From: Enterococcus sp. DIV2402
GTDB lineage: Bacteria; Bacillota; Bacilli; Lactobacillales; Enterococcaceae
DNA: 64,000 nucleotides
Direction: 5' to 3'
NCBI RefSeq assembly: GCF_017426705.2
Contig: NZ_CP147251.1
Coordinates: 1,092,501 to 1,156,500 of the forward strand
The notes beneath the pieces were generated by a model. The model had not been told where the DNA came from. It saw nothing but the letters and a program-made list of their open reading frames with translations, and did not search any database. Position numbers and translations under genes: made by a program. Positions within the stretch are counted from its first letter, which is position 1. The number at the start of each line of letters is the position of its first letter. Of this stretch, positions 34,142 through 43,782 are shown piece after piece.

Positions 34142-35895
34142 AATCTTTTGCTTCCTTGAAACGTTTAGGTTACTATATCAAACCATATAAAATTAGTTTT
34201 ATTCTAGTCTTATTTTTTACCGTAGCAACAGTTGGTTTTAATGCAGCGATGCCTTATGTAACTGGTTTACCGATGACAGAAATTGCTCGAAACATTGCGA
34301 ATGGTGACTCATTAAACTTCGATTATATTTGGAAGACGTTAGTTTGGTTGATTTTAGTCGGAATTGGTTATACGATTTCGCAATTATTGGCCGGAGTGTT
34401 GATTACCAATGTAGTACAATCTTCTATGAAGGATTTACGTCGGGATATTGATGAAAAAATTAATCGATTACCTGTTTCGTATTTTGATACTCACAAACAA
34501 GGCGATGTATTGTCGCGTGTAACAAATGATGTCGATGCGGTTAGTGGTGCGATGCAACAAGCCTTAATTGGTATGGTTAATGCTATTTTAAGTATTATCA
34601 TGGCAGTCATCATGATGTTTTATATCAATACGTATATGGCATTGTTGGCGATGGTTATGATCCCAGCTTCGTTGTTCATTTCTCGTTACATCGTGTCAAA
34701 ATCACAAAATTATTTCAATAATATGCAAAATGCGTTAGGCAATATGAACGGTTATGTGCAAGAAAATATGACAGGCTTTAGCGTATTGAAAGTCTATGGA
34801 CGTGAAGAAGAAACGCTAGAAGGCTTTAAAAAAGTCAATCATGAATTGAAAAAATATGGATTTAAAGCGTCCTTTATTTCTGGTCTAATGATGCCTTTAG
34901 TTCAATTAACAGCCTATTTGACCTATATTGTTATTGCAGTCTTGGGAAGTTTTTACGTGATGGGCGGCGTGATTGTTGTTGGGCAATTGCAAGCGTTCAT
35001 TCAATACATTTGGCAAATTAGTCAACCAATGGGGAACATTACTCAATTGTCAGCATTGTTACAAAGTGCTTCAGCAGCCTCAACTCGTGTCTTTGAAATT
35101 TTGGATGAGTCTGAAGAACCAATCAATGCGACAGATATTCCACTTCCTGAAAAAATTGAAGGGAATGTTACCTTTGAACATGTGAGTTTCGCTTATACAC
35201 CGAAAAAACCATTGATTGAAGACTTGAATTTTTCAGTGAAAGCTGGACAAACGGTGGCTGTTGTTGGACCTACAGGAGCGGGGAAAACTACACTAATCAA
35301 TTTATTGATGCGCTTTTATGATGTGAATGCTGGTGCGATTAAAATTGATGGAATTGACACGAAAAAAATGTCTCGCAGTGATGTTCGCTCCCTTTTTGGG
35401 ATGGTATTACAAGATGCCTGGTTATATGAAGGAACTATTTCTGATAATATTCGTTTTGGGAAATTAGATGCAACGGATTATGAAGTAGTCGATGCGGCTA
35501 AAACAGCGAATGTCGATCATTTTATCCGTACAATGCCTGAAGGATATGATATGATTATCAATGCTGAAGGTGATAACATTTCTCTAGGTCAAAAGCAATT
35601 AATGACAATTGCTCGGGCGGTTATTTCTGATCCGAAAATTTTAATTTTAGATGAAGCAACTAGTTCCGTTGATACCCGACTGGAAGCCTTAATTCAAAAA
35701 GCGATGGATAAGGTAATGGAAGGACGGACAAGTTTCGTTATTGCCCACCGTTTGTCGACAATTCGTGATGCGGATTTAATTTTAGTGATGGATCAAGGTT
35801 CGATTATTGAACAAGGAAACCATGAAACTTTATTAGCGCAAGGCGGATTTTACGCAAACCTATACAACAGTCAATTTTCAGAAGAAGCTGAATAA
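34138..35895 (+). CDS. ABC exporter half-transporter, catalytic partner subunit
   Basis: This 585-residue protein has six helices then a nucleotide-binding domain. Walker A is 'GPTGAGKTT' (about 377), Walker B 'LILDEATSSVDT' with the catalytic Glu, and the H-loop 'VIAHRLSTI' is intact. Its signature 'SLGQKQLMTIARA' deviates (Leu for Gly), fitting a heterodimer in which each subunit donates one defective element to the same degenerate site. It is co-translated with the subunit upstream. A terminator follows. Confidence 0.92.
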   Translation: MKSFASLKRLGYYIKPYKISFILVLFFTVATVGFNAAMPYVTGLPMTEIARNIANGDSLNFDYIWKTLVWLILVGIGYTISQLLAGVLITNVVQSSMKDLRRDIDEKINRLPVSYFDTHKQGDVLSRVTNDVDAVSGAMQQALIGMVNAILSIIMAVIMMFYINTYMALLAMVMIPASLFISRYIVSKSQNYFNNMQNALGNMNGYVQENMTGFSVLKVYGREEETLEGFKKVNHELKKYGFKASFISGLMMPLVQLTAYLTYIVIAVLGSFYVMGGVIVVGQLQAFIQYIWQISQPMGNITQLSALLQSASAASTRVFEILDESEEPINATDIPLPEKIEGNVTFEHVSFAYTPKKPLIEDLNFSVKAGQTVAVVGPTGAGKTTLINLLMRFYDVNAGAIKIDGIDTKKMSRSDVRSLFGMVLQDAWLYEGTISDNIRFGKLDATDYEVVDAAKTANVDHFIRTMPEGYDMIINAEGDNISLGQKQLMTIARAVISDPKILILDEATSSVDTRLEALIQKAMDKVMEGRTSFVIAHRLSTIRDADLILVMDQGSIIEQGNHETLLAQGGFYANLYNSQFSEEAE

Positions 35896-35903
35896 CTATA
35901 AGA

Positions 35904-35933
35904 GCCTAGTGTCTTTTAGATGCTAGGTTTTTT
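35904..35933 (+). terminator. Terminator of the ABC exporter operon
   Basis: CCTAGTGTCT pairs with AGATGCTAGG (two G-U pairs) around TTTT, followed by six T's. Confidence 0.8.
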
Positions 35934-36022
35934 GTATGTAAATAATTCTCGAAAGGGAGTTTCTTTTTGCCCACATTTCCTGTAAAGTAAGGAAGAGACT
36001 TAGCAGGGGAAGGGTTACAAAA

Positions 36023-37444
36023 GTGAAAAAATGTGTGTTGAAATTAGGTGTAGTGGTGAGTGTGGGGATTGGTTTATTTTGGACCGAAGGAGTTAGTCCA
36101 CCTTTTGCAGAAATGCAATGGGTCAGTGCCGATGAGAGGGACTATGAATATGTGAGTGTGACTGGTAATAATGTCATCCTCTATAGTGATTATGGAAAAA
36201 CAATTAGCTCAGCGAAAGTCACTGCCAATCAAACCTTTCACGTCAAAGAAAGTGAAACAAAAGGCATTATTACGTATTTAGGATTATACGATGAAGATGA
36301 ATTTGTGGGATATATCGATGCTTCGCAAGTGACACCAGCAGTTGGCCCAGAAGGAATTGAAAAAATTGTTCGCCAATATGTAGAGGTTGTTGTTAACACG
36401 GCTATCTATGAAGATTTTGATTGGACGACTACCAGTGATACTAGTCTTTTAATTGGAAAAACGTACAAAGTTAAAAGTTTGTACCATCATTTGAATGGTG
36501 AAATCTATTTATCTGTGTACGATACTGCAGATAATTGGGTGGGTTACGTCGAACAAGGAGCAACTATTTCAAGTACTCGAGAAGCTTTCCAAAAAGATGC
36601 GGCAGTCGTGGAAGAAGTCAAAGAAAAACCAATAACTGATAAAACGCAGGAAAGTGCAACAATTGCCTCAAATGAAACAAAAGACACCACACAAGTGCCA
36701 GAGACCACTACAACAAGTGCAGAAACAGAGAGTTCAGAAACAACCGATTCAGCAACTGAAGATAGTGTTACTCGTTCACCGGCAGAAGATCGAGGAACAA
36801 TGGAGGAAGAAATTGCTAGTGTCGCTAAAAATACAGACAAACACTTTATTACAGGGACAAGTATTTTACCTGCATTGACATCACCTGTCAAAAAAGCCAA
36901 TAATGTGACCGTTAAAGATGACACAAGACGCGTCAATGCTACATCAACTTCGGAAACAATTACGTGGGCAGACAATGCTTCGTTTATTAAAGCCATTGCT
37001 CCGTCTGCTCAAAAACTAGCCGATCAATATGGCTTATACCCATCAGTTATGATAGCACAAGCAGCTTTAGAATCAGGGTTTGGCGCTAGTAAATTATCAA
37101 AAGAGGCTAACAACTTATTTGGAATCAAATTTTCTAGTGGGGATGAAGGAAAGTTCGAGAAATATGATATTCCTTCTGATGAGTTTATTAATGGGGTACG
37201 CGTGACTTTGCCAGCATCGTTTAGAAAATACGCAACGATTTCTGATTCACTATTGGATAATGCTAAATTATTAGCCAATGGCTTAAGTTGGAATGCTAAA
37301 TTTTATCAAGGAACATGGCGGAAAAATGCTCGTACGTATCAAGAAGCTACCCAGTCCTTAACTGGAAAATATGCAACGGATCCAAACTATCATACGAAAT
37401 TAAACCAGCTAATTGCGACATGGGATTTAACAAAATACGATTAA
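36023..37444 (+). CDS. Secreted peptidoglycan endo-beta-N-acetylglucosaminidase
   Basis: This 473-residue protein has a signal peptide (about 1-30). Two SH3/GW-like repeats follow (about 43-110 and 118-178; each ends in a 'GYI/GYV' strand, 'FVGYIDASQV' and 'WVGYVEQGA'). A Ser/Thr/Glu-rich flexible linker (about 190-260) leads to a C-terminal glucosaminidase domain ('PSVMIAQAALESGFGASKLS' with catalytic Glu, 'NNLFGIKF', 'FRKYATISDSL'). It cleaves glycan strands in the wall, as an autolysin. The start is GTG with GGGGAAGGG upstream. There is no LPxTG; wall attachment is through the repeats. Confidence 0.9.
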   Translation: MKKCVLKLGVVVSVGIGLFWTEGVSPPFAEMQWVSADERDYEYVSVTGNNVILYSDYGKTISSAKVTANQTFHVKESETKGIITYLGLYDEDEFVGYIDASQVTPAVGPEGIEKIVRQYVEVVVNTAIYEDFDWTTTSDTSLLIGKTYKVKSLYHHLNGEIYLSVYDTADNWVGYVEQGATISSTREAFQKDAAVVEEVKEKPITDKTQESATIASNETKDTTQVPETTTTSAETESSETTDSATEDSVTRSPAEDRGTMEEEIASVAKNTDKHFITGTSILPALTSPVKKANNVTVKDDTRRVNATSTSETITWADNASFIKAIAPSAQKLADQYGLYPSVMIAQAALESGFGASKLSKEANNLFGIKFSSGDEGKFEKYDIPSDEFINGVRVTLPASFRKYATISDSLLDNAKLLANGLSWNAKFYQGTWRKNARTYQEATQSLTGKYATDPNYHTKLNQLIATWDLTKYD

Positions 37445-37475
37445 AAAAAGCGCTGGGACACTACGTCCAACGCTT
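37443..37475 (-). terminator. Terminator of clpP
   Basis: AAGCG(TT)GGAC pairs with GTCCCAGCGCTT-type arm (37448-37475), followed on the minus strand by seven T's. It may also act weakly for the glucosaminidase gene. Confidence 0.75.
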
Positions 37476-37482
37476 CTAATGA

Positions 37483-38064
37483 TTAACGATTGGTCATTAC
37501 TTCGTCGATTAAACCATATTCTTTTGCTTCTTCAGCCGACATAAAATTATCACGATCGGTATCTTTTTCAATTATTTCAATAGGTTGACCCGTGCGTTCA
37601 GATAAAATTTTATTTAAGCGTTCACGCGTTTTTAAGATATGACGAGCAGCAATTTCGATTTCTGTTGCTTGTCCTTGTGCACCGCCTAATGGTTGGTGAA
37701 TCATAATTTCAGCATTTGGTAATGCAAAACGTTTACCTTTAGTACCTGCTGTTAATAAGAAACTTCCCATTGACGCAGCCATCCCCATTACGATTGTTTG
37801 TACATCTGCTTTAACAAAGTTCATTGTATCGTAAATTGCTAGACCAGCTGTTACGCTACCTCCAGGAGAATTGATGTATAAGTAAATATCTTTTTCTGAG
37901 TCTTGCGCATCCAAGAATAATAATTGAGAGATGATTGAGTTAGCAAGGTCATCGGTTACTTGACCGCTCAACATGATAATACGATCTTTTAATAAACGAG
38001 AGTAAATATCATACGCTCTTTCTCCACGAGATGATTGTTCAATAACTGTTGGGATTAAATTCAT
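37483..38064 (-). CDS. clpP: ATP-dependent Clp protease proteolytic subunit
   Basis: This 193-residue protein has the serine protease triad Ser98 in '[10 protein letters not shown]', His123 in 'IMIHQPLGG' and Asp172 in 'DTDRDNF'. It forms the tetradecameric barrel that degrades proteins fed by ClpX/ClpC/ClpE. AAAGGAGG precedes the ATG. A CtsR operator sits on the promoter, so heat-shock control is expected. Confidence 0.98.
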   Translation of the reverse strand: MNLIPTVIEQSSRGERAYDIYSRLLKDRIIMLSGQVTDDLANSIISQLLFLDAQDSEKDIYLYINSPGGSVTAGLAIYDTMNFVKADVQTIVMGMAASMGSFLLTAGTKGKRFALPNAEIMIHQPLGGAQGQATEIEIAARHILKTRERLNKILSERTGQPIEIIEKDTDRDNFMSAEEAKEYGLIDEVMTNR

Positions 38065-38145
38065 TTAAAAATCCTCCTTTAATTCTGGCTATTTGATAAA
38101 ATATTGGGTAGTCTTGCGACATCCTAAGAGTTTTATCTATTAGAT

Positions 38146-38175
38146 ATTATACATACAAGGTCAATAAAGGTCAAA
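38146..38175 (-). promoter_or_regulatory. clpP promoter with CtsR operator
   Basis: On the plus strand GGTCAAT-AAA-GGTCAAA (38159-38175) fits the CtsR heptamer direct repeat with one mismatch. On the minus strand the promoter is -35 TTGACC (38169-38174), 17-bp spacer and perfect -10 TATAAT (38146-38151), so the operator covers the -35 and spacer. Confidence 0.88.
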
Positions 38176-38245
38176 TGTAAAAACTTGAGTAAAATAATCA
38201 AAAATATGTTAAGATTCATCTAAAGAATTTAAAGGAGGAACAAAC

Positions 38246-38764
38246 ATGGAAATATTTTTCGTTGGAATGGCTGGCGTAATTGTAGGTGCCATTGTTACAG
38301 CGATTGCCTTTAACTTGCAAAGCCGCTATGACGATCGAAAAGAAGAGCGTCGTCGACAATTAGAACATAAAGTAAAAGAAATTGAGATTTTGATTTTACT
38401 AAATAAAAAAATTATTGAAATTTTAGAAAAACGAATTGGCACAATGGATAAATACGTCAGTTTTGATGTGTTTGATGATTGTCATATAACCGTAGATGAT
38501 TATATTTATTTACAGTCATTTGCGGCACAAAATAGCTTTTATTTACCAAATTATTTTTTAGAAGAATTTTTCAAAAAAATTGCGACACGCAGAGTTGTAC
38601 TTTCACCCGAACAAGTTGTGGAAGTTGGTGGGTATACCTTTAAAGGTGGACGTGTTTTGATGGAAAACTTTTCAGATCAACTAAAAGAAATGGTTTACGA
38701 ACGCAAAGTTCAATTGCAAAAAATGACAGACAAACCAATGACTTATTTCTCAAACACGTTGTAA
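38246..38764 (+). CDS. Conserved hypothetical membrane-anchored protein
   Basis: This 172-residue protein is not recognised. One N-terminal membrane helix (about residues 3-22) is followed by a very charged segment ('YDDRKEERRRQLEHKVKE', about 28-45) likely to form a coiled coil and a mixed soluble domain. The domain should face the cytoplasm because Arg/Lys follow the helix. AAAGGAGG precedes the ATG. It is monocistronic with its own terminator. Confidence 0.7.
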   Translation: MEIFFVGMAGVIVGAIVTAIAFNLQSRYDDRKEERRRQLEHKVKEIEILILLNKKIIEILEKRIGTMDKYVSFDVFDDCHITVDDYIYLQSFAAQNSFYLPNYFLEEFFKKIATRRVVLSPEQVVEVGGYTFKGGRVLMENFSDQLKEMVYERKVQLQKMTDKPMTYFSNTL

Positions 38765-38766
38765 TC

Positions 38767-38809
38767 AAAAGAAGAGATTGACCTGTAAAAAGGCTTCTCT
38801 TCTTTTTTT
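38767..38809 (+). terminator. Terminator of the hypothetical gene
   Basis: AAAAGAAGAGA (38767-38777) pairs with TCTCTTCTTTT (38796-38806) across a long loop, then T's. Confidence 0.75.
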
Positions 38810-38859
38810 GCATCTCCCTTTATTCATGGTACAATATGACTGATTGGAGTGAAGAAATC

Positions 38860-39594
38860 ATGCAAATTTTTGCCCATCGTGGAAGCAGTGGCACACGACC
38901 TGAAAATACGTTGCCAGCCTTTGCTGAAGCCGTACGCATTGGTACTGATGGCATTGAATTAGATGTGCAATTAACAAAAGATCAACAACTGATTGTCATG
39001 CACGATGAGACAGTCGATCGTACCACTGATGGAAAAGGTGCAATTATTGATAAAACATTAGCAGAGATCAAAAAACTAAATGCCGGTAGTTGGTTTAATG
39101 ATCACTATTCTTCAACAAAAGTACCGACATTAAAAGAAGTTGTCGATTTATTGGTTGCGCGCAATTACCGAGGAATCTTAGGAATTGAATTAAAAACGGA
39201 TAAAGAAGCGTATCCAGGAATCGAAGACAAAGTATCTGAGCTAATGACGAGTCAACAGTGGCCATTCACTTATTGGTATAGCAGTTTCAACGTAAGTACC
39301 TTAGAGAGAATTCATGTACTGGAACCGACTACACGAATTGATTTTATTATGGATAAATCAGATAGTACGCCAATAACATTGGAGCGACCATTTATTCAAG
39401 GCATCCATCCTAATATTGAATGGGTATGGTCACATGATACAGAAATTCCAGAGTTTTCATTAGCCGTTCGACCGTGGACCGTAAATACAGAAGAAGAAAT
39501 AAAACGTTGCATGGATTGCCAAGTAACAGGAATTTTTACCGATTTTCCTGAAATGGCAATGGCTGTGAAGCGCAGTTATCGGGGAAAAAAATGA
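38860..39594 (+). CDS. Glycerophosphodiester phosphodiesterase family protein
   Basis: This cytoplasmic TIM-barrel enzyme of 244 residues hydrolyses glycerophosphodiesters to glycerol 3-phosphate and an alcohol. 'FAHRGSSGTRPENTLPAF' and 'GIELDVQLTKDQQLIVMHD' hold the catalytic His pair and metal-binding Glu/Asp. The start is the ATG at 38860. An ATG at 38836 would overlap the -10 (TGG-TACAAT, 38827-38835), so it is rejected. It overlaps miaA by four bases. Confidence 0.9.
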   Translation: MQIFAHRGSSGTRPENTLPAFAEAVRIGTDGIELDVQLTKDQQLIVMHDETVDRTTDGKGAIIDKTLAEIKKLNAGSWFNDHYSSTKVPTLKEVVDLLVARNYRGILGIELKTDKEAYPGIEDKVSELMTSQQWPFTYWYSSFNVSTLERIHVLEPTTRIDFIMDKSDSTPITLERPFIQGIHPNIEWVWSHDTEIPEFSLAVRPWTVNTEEEIKRCMDCQVTGIFTDFPEMAMAVKRSYRGKK

Positions 39595-40514
39595 AAAAAG
39601 TGTTAGTGATTGTAGGGCCGACTGCTGTTGGTAAAACGGCGTTAAGTATTGAATTAGCTAAAAAATACAATGGAGAAATTATTAGTGGGGACTCGATGCA
39701 AGTCTATCGAGAACTGTCTATCGGAACAGCTAAAGTAACTGAAGCCGAAAAAGAAGGAATTCCTCATTATTTAATTGATGTTCGTGAGAAAGAAGAGGCT
39801 TATTCCGTCTCGGAATTTCAAAAAGAAGCACGTATTTGGATTGAAGATATTCATCAACGAGGCAAGTTGCCCATTGTTGTTGGCGGAACGGGGTTATATA
39901 TTCAAGCCTTGCTTTATGATTTTCAATTAGGTGGCAAACAAGAGAACGATAATCCGGCTGTTCGTTTGAAATACGAACAATTTGCACAGGATTATGGAAA
40001 AGAAGCCTTATGGCAGTTATTACAAGAAACTGATCCTTTAGCAGCCGAAAAAATTCATTTTAATAATCAGCGTAAAGTGATTCGAGCGTTGGAAGTTTTT
40101 GAAACAACAGGTGAGAGTATCACTGCGCCTAAAGAAGAACCCCAACGTTTATATGATTATTTTTTAATTGGTCTGACAACTGATCGTGAATTATTATATC
40201 AACGTATCAATCAACGTGTGGATCTGATGATGGCCAATGGCTTACCAGAAGAAGCTACAAAAATCAAAGACATTCCAAAAACACAAGCAGCATTAGGAAT
40301 TGGCTACAAAGAATTTTTCCCTTATTTTCAGGGACAGGCTACGTTAGAAGAAGTCGCAGAAGAGATTAAATTACATTCTCGTCGTTATGCCAAGCGTCAG
40401 CTTACTTGGTTTCGTAATCGTTTAGCTCCTTATTGGATTGATTTGGTGCAATATCCAGAGACCTTACCAGAACTAGAAAAAACAATCATACAATGGTTGG
40501 AGGTGAAAGAATGA
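39591..40514 (+). CDS. miaA: tRNA dimethylallyltransferase
   Basis: This 307-residue enzyme adds the dimethylallyl group to A37 of tRNAs reading U-starting codons. The P-loop is 'GPTAVGKTALSIEL', with 'ISGDSMQVYRELSIGTAK' and 'IVVGGTGLYIQALLYDF' as family motifs. It is the middle gene of a GDPD-miaA-hflX operon in which both junctions are ATGA overlaps. Confidence 0.97.
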   Translation: MKKVLVIVGPTAVGKTALSIELAKKYNGEIISGDSMQVYRELSIGTAKVTEAEKEGIPHYLIDVREKEEAYSVSEFQKEARIWIEDIHQRGKLPIVVGGTGLYIQALLYDFQLGGKQENDNPAVRLKYEQFAQDYGKEALWQLLQETDPLAAEKIHFNNQRKVIRALEVFETTGESITAPKEEPQRLYDYFLIGLTTDRELLYQRINQRVDLMMANGLPEEATKIKDIPKTQAALGIGYKEFFPYFQGQATLEEVAEEIKLHSRRYAKRQLTWFRNRLAPYWIDLVQYPETLPELEKTIIQWLEVKE

Positions 40515-41743
40515 CCACAGAACGAGTGATTTTAGTCGGAGTTGAAACGGAAGAAAACTACAAAAATTTTGAAGAATCAATGACGGAATTAAAAAGTCTA
40601 ACAAAAACAGCTAATGGAGAAGTCGTTTTTTCTTTAACACAACGACGTCCGCAAGTTGATCGTCAAACACTTGTCGGAAAGGGGAAATTGGAGGAGCTAG
40701 CTCAACTAGCCGATGCCCATGAAGCAGATTTGATTATCTTTAATCATGAGTTAACGCCACGTCAAAGTCAGTTAATTGGCGATGCAGTAGGCGTTCCTGT
40801 AATTGACCGTGTGCAACTAATCTTAGATATTTTTGCAATGCGTGCCCGTTCTAAAGAAGGTAAACTGCAAGTTGAATTGGCGCAATTAGATTATTTATTG
40901 CCTCGCCTAGTTGGCCAAGGGAAAAACATGTCACGATTAGGTGGCGGAATTGGTACAAGAGGTCCAGGTGAAACCAAATTAGAAACGGATCGACGACACA
41001 TTCGTAATAAAATTACGATTATCAAACGCGAATTAAAAGAAGTCGCTGCTCATCGAGAACGGACACGCCAAAAACGAAAAGACAATCAGACGTTTCAAAT
41101 TGGCTTAATTGGTTATACAAATGCTGGGAAATCGACTATTTTAAATATTTTAACGAGTGCGCAAACCTATGAACAAGATCAATTGTTTGCCACTTTAGAT
41201 CCATTAACCAAAAAATGGCGATTACCAGAAGGTTTTGAAGTGACTGTAACCGATACAGTTGGTTTCATCCAAGACTTACCTACACAATTAATCGATGCGT
41301 TCCATTCAACTTTGGAAGAAAGTCAAGGAATGGATTTGTTGCTTCATGTAGTAGATGCTAGTGCTGATAACCGACAACAGCAAGAAGAGACCGTTTTACA
41401 GTTAATGAATCAACTAGACTTAGGGAGTTTGCCCATGTTAACCGTCTATAATAAAGCCGATAAAATTGATGATCATCAATTTGTGCCAACTTTATTTCCT
41501 AATGTTTTAATTTCTGCGAAAAGTTCAAAAGGGAAAGAACAGTTGATTCAAGCTATTAAATTAGCCATTATGGAGAGTTTAGAACCATATACGTTATCGT
41601 TGCAGCAAGATGAAGGGAAGTTATTAAATCGGTTGAAGCGAGAGACGTTATTACTGTCGTCTGATTATGAAGAAGAGACACAGACATACCTCTTAAAAGG
41701 CTTTGCACAGCCTGATTCTTATGCTATTCGTCAGATGAATTAA
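40511..41743 (+). CDS. hflX: GTPase HflX
   Basis: This 410-residue ribosome-associated GTPase rescues or splits stalled and heat-damaged ribosomes. The N-terminal HflX domain has 'LVGKGKLEEL', then 'GGIGTRGPGETKLETDRR' (glycine-rich linker) and the G domain 'LIGYTNAGKSTILN', 'DTVGFIQDLP' and 'NKAD'. The start is ATG 40511, six bases after GGAGGTG. A longer frame from 40493 lies inside miaA. It overlaps the miaA stop (ATGA). Confidence 0.96.
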   Translation: MTTERVILVGVETEENYKNFEESMTELKSLTKTANGEVVFSLTQRRPQVDRQTLVGKGKLEELAQLADAHEADLIIFNHELTPRQSQLIGDAVGVPVIDRVQLILDIFAMRARSKEGKLQVELAQLDYLLPRLVGQGKNMSRLGGGIGTRGPGETKLETDRRHIRNKITIIKRELKEVAAHRERTRQKRKDNQTFQIGLIGYTNAGKSTILNILTSAQTYEQDQLFATLDPLTKKWRLPEGFEVTVTDTVGFIQDLPTQLIDAFHSTLEESQGMDLLLHVVDASADNRQQQEETVLQLMNQLDLGSLPMLTVYNKADKIDDHQFVPTLFPNVLISAKSSKGKEQLIQAIKLAIMESLEPYTLSLQQDEGKLLNRLKRETLLLSSDYEEETQTYLLKGFAQPDSYAIRQMN

Positions 41744-41749
41744 TCCAAG

Positions 41750-41786
41750 CAATCTAAGAAAGATTCCCTTTCTTAGATTGTTTTTT
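41750..41786 (+). terminator. Terminator of the GDPD-miaA-hflX operon
   Basis: A 13-bp perfect stem CAATCTAAGAAAG/CTTTCTTAGATTG is followed by six T's. Confidence 0.92.
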
Positions 41787-41832
41787 ATTTTGGTCTAGTT
41801 CACGGGAGAAGGAAGAAAAAATTGACTTGTTA

Positions 41833-41885
41833 TGTAAGAAAATGTAACATAGAGGGTTGACAGATGAGAGAAGTCTTGCTATATT
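41833..41885 (+). promoter_or_regulatory. glnRA promoter with GlnR box
   Basis: TGTAA-N7-TAACA (41833-41849) is an exact match to the GlnR/TnrA site TGTNA-N7-TNACA. Downstream lies the promoter -35 TTGACA (41857-41862), 17-bp spacer, -10 TATATT (41880-41885). A second, weaker pair (TTGACT 41822, TAACAT 41845) overlaps the box. Nitrogen-sufficient repression by GlnR with glutamine synthetase is expected. Confidence 0.85.
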
Positions 41886-41934
41886 TACTCTAGATTCATC
41901 AGCAATTCATTAAACAGAAGAGAGGAGAGACGCT

Positions 41935-42312
41935 ATGCGAGAAAAAGAACTTCGACGTTCCATGTCAGTTTTTCCAATTGGTACAGTTATGAAACTAACT
42001 GATTTGACCGCACGCCAAATTCGTTACTATGAAGAACAAAATTTAATTCATCCAGAACGAAGCGAAGGCAATCGCCGAATGTATTCGTTAAATGATATTG
42101 ATATTTTGTTAGAAATTAAAGATTATCTCTCTGACGGATTGAATATGGCTGGAATCAAACGAGTTTATGAAATGAAAAAAGCAGAAGAACAAGCAGCTCG
42201 AGATAAACAACCGCTGACAGATAAAGATGTTCGCCGTATTTTTTATGATGAGATATTATCTCAAGGTGGATTAAATCATTCACAACATTTTCCGAATGGA
42301 CCACATTTATAA
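41935..42312 (+). CDS. glnR: Nitrogen repressor GlnR (MerR family)
   Basis: This 125-residue protein has a winged helix MerR domain ('TARQIRYYEEQNLIHPERSEGNRRMY', written as one conserved block from about residue 25) and a short C-terminal tail that in relatives senses feedback-inhibited glutamine synthetase. It is the first gene of the glnRA operon, 50 bp before glnA. GAGGAGAG precedes the ATG. Confidence 0.95.
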   Translation: MREKELRRSMSVFPIGTVMKLTDLTARQIRYYEEQNLIHPERSEGNRRMYSLNDIDILLEIKDYLSDGLNMAGIKRVYEMKKAEEQAARDKQPLTDKDVRRIFYDEILSQGGLNHSQHFPNGPHL

Positions 42313-42362
42313 TTATTGACAAGCGCCACACTTAAACAAAAATAAAGGACGGGATTATTATT

Positions 42363-43703
42363 ATGCCAAGAGTGGAATACACTTCAGAACAAATTAAACA
42401 AATTGCACAAGAAGAAAATGTACGCTTTTTACGTTTGATGTTTACAGATATCATGGGAACAATCAAAAACGTAGAAGTTCCAATTAGCCAGTTAGACAAA
42501 GTTTTAGACAATAAAATGATGTTTGATGGTTCTTCAATCGAAGGATTTGTCCGTATTGAAGAAAGTGATATGTACTTATATCCAGACGTAACGACATGGA
42601 TGATCTTCCCTTGGGAAACAGACCATGGAAAAGTTGCACGTTTAATTTGTGATGTCTACAATCCAGATGGTACTCCATTTGCAGGCGATCCACGTGGAAA
42701 TTTGAAACGTTCATTAAAACATATGCACGACTTAGGTTTTACTTCATTTAACTTAGGTCCAGAACCAGAATTCTTCTTATTCAAACTGGATGAAAATGGT
42801 GAAATCACAACAGACTTAAATGACAAAGGTGGTTACTTTGACTTCGCTCCAACTGATATGGGTGAGAACTGTCGTCGTGATATCGTATTAGAATTAGAAA
42901 GAATGGGCTTTGAAGTAGAAGCGTCTCACCATGAGACAGCTCCTGGTCAACATGAAATTGATTTCAAATACGCTGAAGTTATTGAAGCGTGTGACAATAT
43001 TCAAACGTTTAAACTAGTTGTAAAAACAATTGCTAGAAAGCATGGTTTACACGCAACGTTCATGCCAAAACCGTTATTTGGTATCGCTGGTTCAGGAATG
43101 CACTGTAACATGTCTTTATTTAAAGGTGATGAAAATGTCTTCTATGATAAAGATGGCGAGTTAGAATTGAGTGAAACTGCCTATCAATTTTTAGCAGGTT
43201 TAGTTGACCATGCACGTGCTTATACAGCTGTATGTAATCCAACAGTGAACTCTTACAAACGATTAATTCCAGGATTTGAAGCACCTGTATATGTTGCATG
43301 GTCTGGACACAACCGTTCCCCATTAATCCGTGTACCAGAATCTCGTGGGTTATCTACGCGTTTAGAATTACGTTCTGTAGATCCATCAGCTAATCCGTAT
43401 TTAGCAATGGCTGTTTTATTAGAAGCTGGCTTAGATGGCATCCGTCGTGGTTTAACACCACCAGCAGCAGTTGACCGCAACATTTATGTAATGACAGAAG
43501 AAGAACGTGAAGCAGCGCAAATTTATGATTTGCCTTCAACACTTCACAATGCGTTAAAACAATTACGCAAAGACCCAACGATTGTGGGCGCATTAGGTGA
43601 ACATATTTATGGAAACTTTGTAGAAGCGAAACGCATGGAATGGGCAGCGTATCGTCAATCAGTTTCTGAATGGGAAAGAGAACAATATTTAGAGCTTTAT
43701 TAA
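42363..43703 (+). CDS. glnA: Glutamine synthetase type I
   Basis: This 446-residue enzyme makes glutamine from glutamate, ammonia and ATP and acts with GlnR as nitrogen sensor. '[16 protein letters not shown]', '[15 protein letters not shown]' and '[19 protein letters not shown]' are the substrate, ATP and glutamate motifs. The short (alpha-type) length without an adenylylation loop fits Firmicutes. The preceding ribosome-binding site is AAAGGACGG. Confidence 0.98.
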   Translation: MPRVEYTSEQIKQIAQEENVRFLRLMFTDIMGTIKNVEVPISQLDKVLDNKMMFDGSSIEGFVRIEESDMYLYPDVTTWMIFPWETDHGKVARLICDVYNPDGTPFAGDPRGNLKRSLKHMHDLGFTSFNLGPEPEFFLFKLDENGEITTDLNDKGGYFDFAPTDMGENCRRDIVLELERMGFEVEASHHETAPGQHEIDFKYAEVIEACDNIQTFKLVVKTIARKHGLHATFMPKPLFGIAGSGMHCNMSLFKGDENVFYDKDGELELSETAYQFLAGLVDHARAYTAVCNPTVNSYKRLIPGFEAPVYVAWSGHNRSPLIRVPESRGLSTRLELRSVDPSANPYLAMAVLLEAGLDGIRRGLTPPAAVDRNIYVMTEEEREAAQIYDLPSTLHNALKQLRKDPTIVGALGEHIYGNFVEAKRMEWAAYRQSVSEWEREQYLELY

Positions 43704-43710
43704 TAACAGG

Positions 43711-43751
43711 AAGTTAAAAGAAGTCTATCAATGACTTCTTTTAACTTTTTT
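43711..43751 (+). terminator. Terminator of glnRA
   Basis: A 15-bp stem AAGTTAAAAGAAGTC/GACTTCTTTTAACTT with a seven-base loop is followed by T's. Confidence 0.92.
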
Positions 43752-43782
43752 CAAGAAAATTTCTGAAAAACAAATATAACGA

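Noticed and set aside
36544-36996. 150-codon antisense frame within the glucosaminidase gene
   Set aside because: It mirrors the Ser/Thr/Glu-rich linker of the sense protein, lacks a ribosome-binding site and has no family resemblance.
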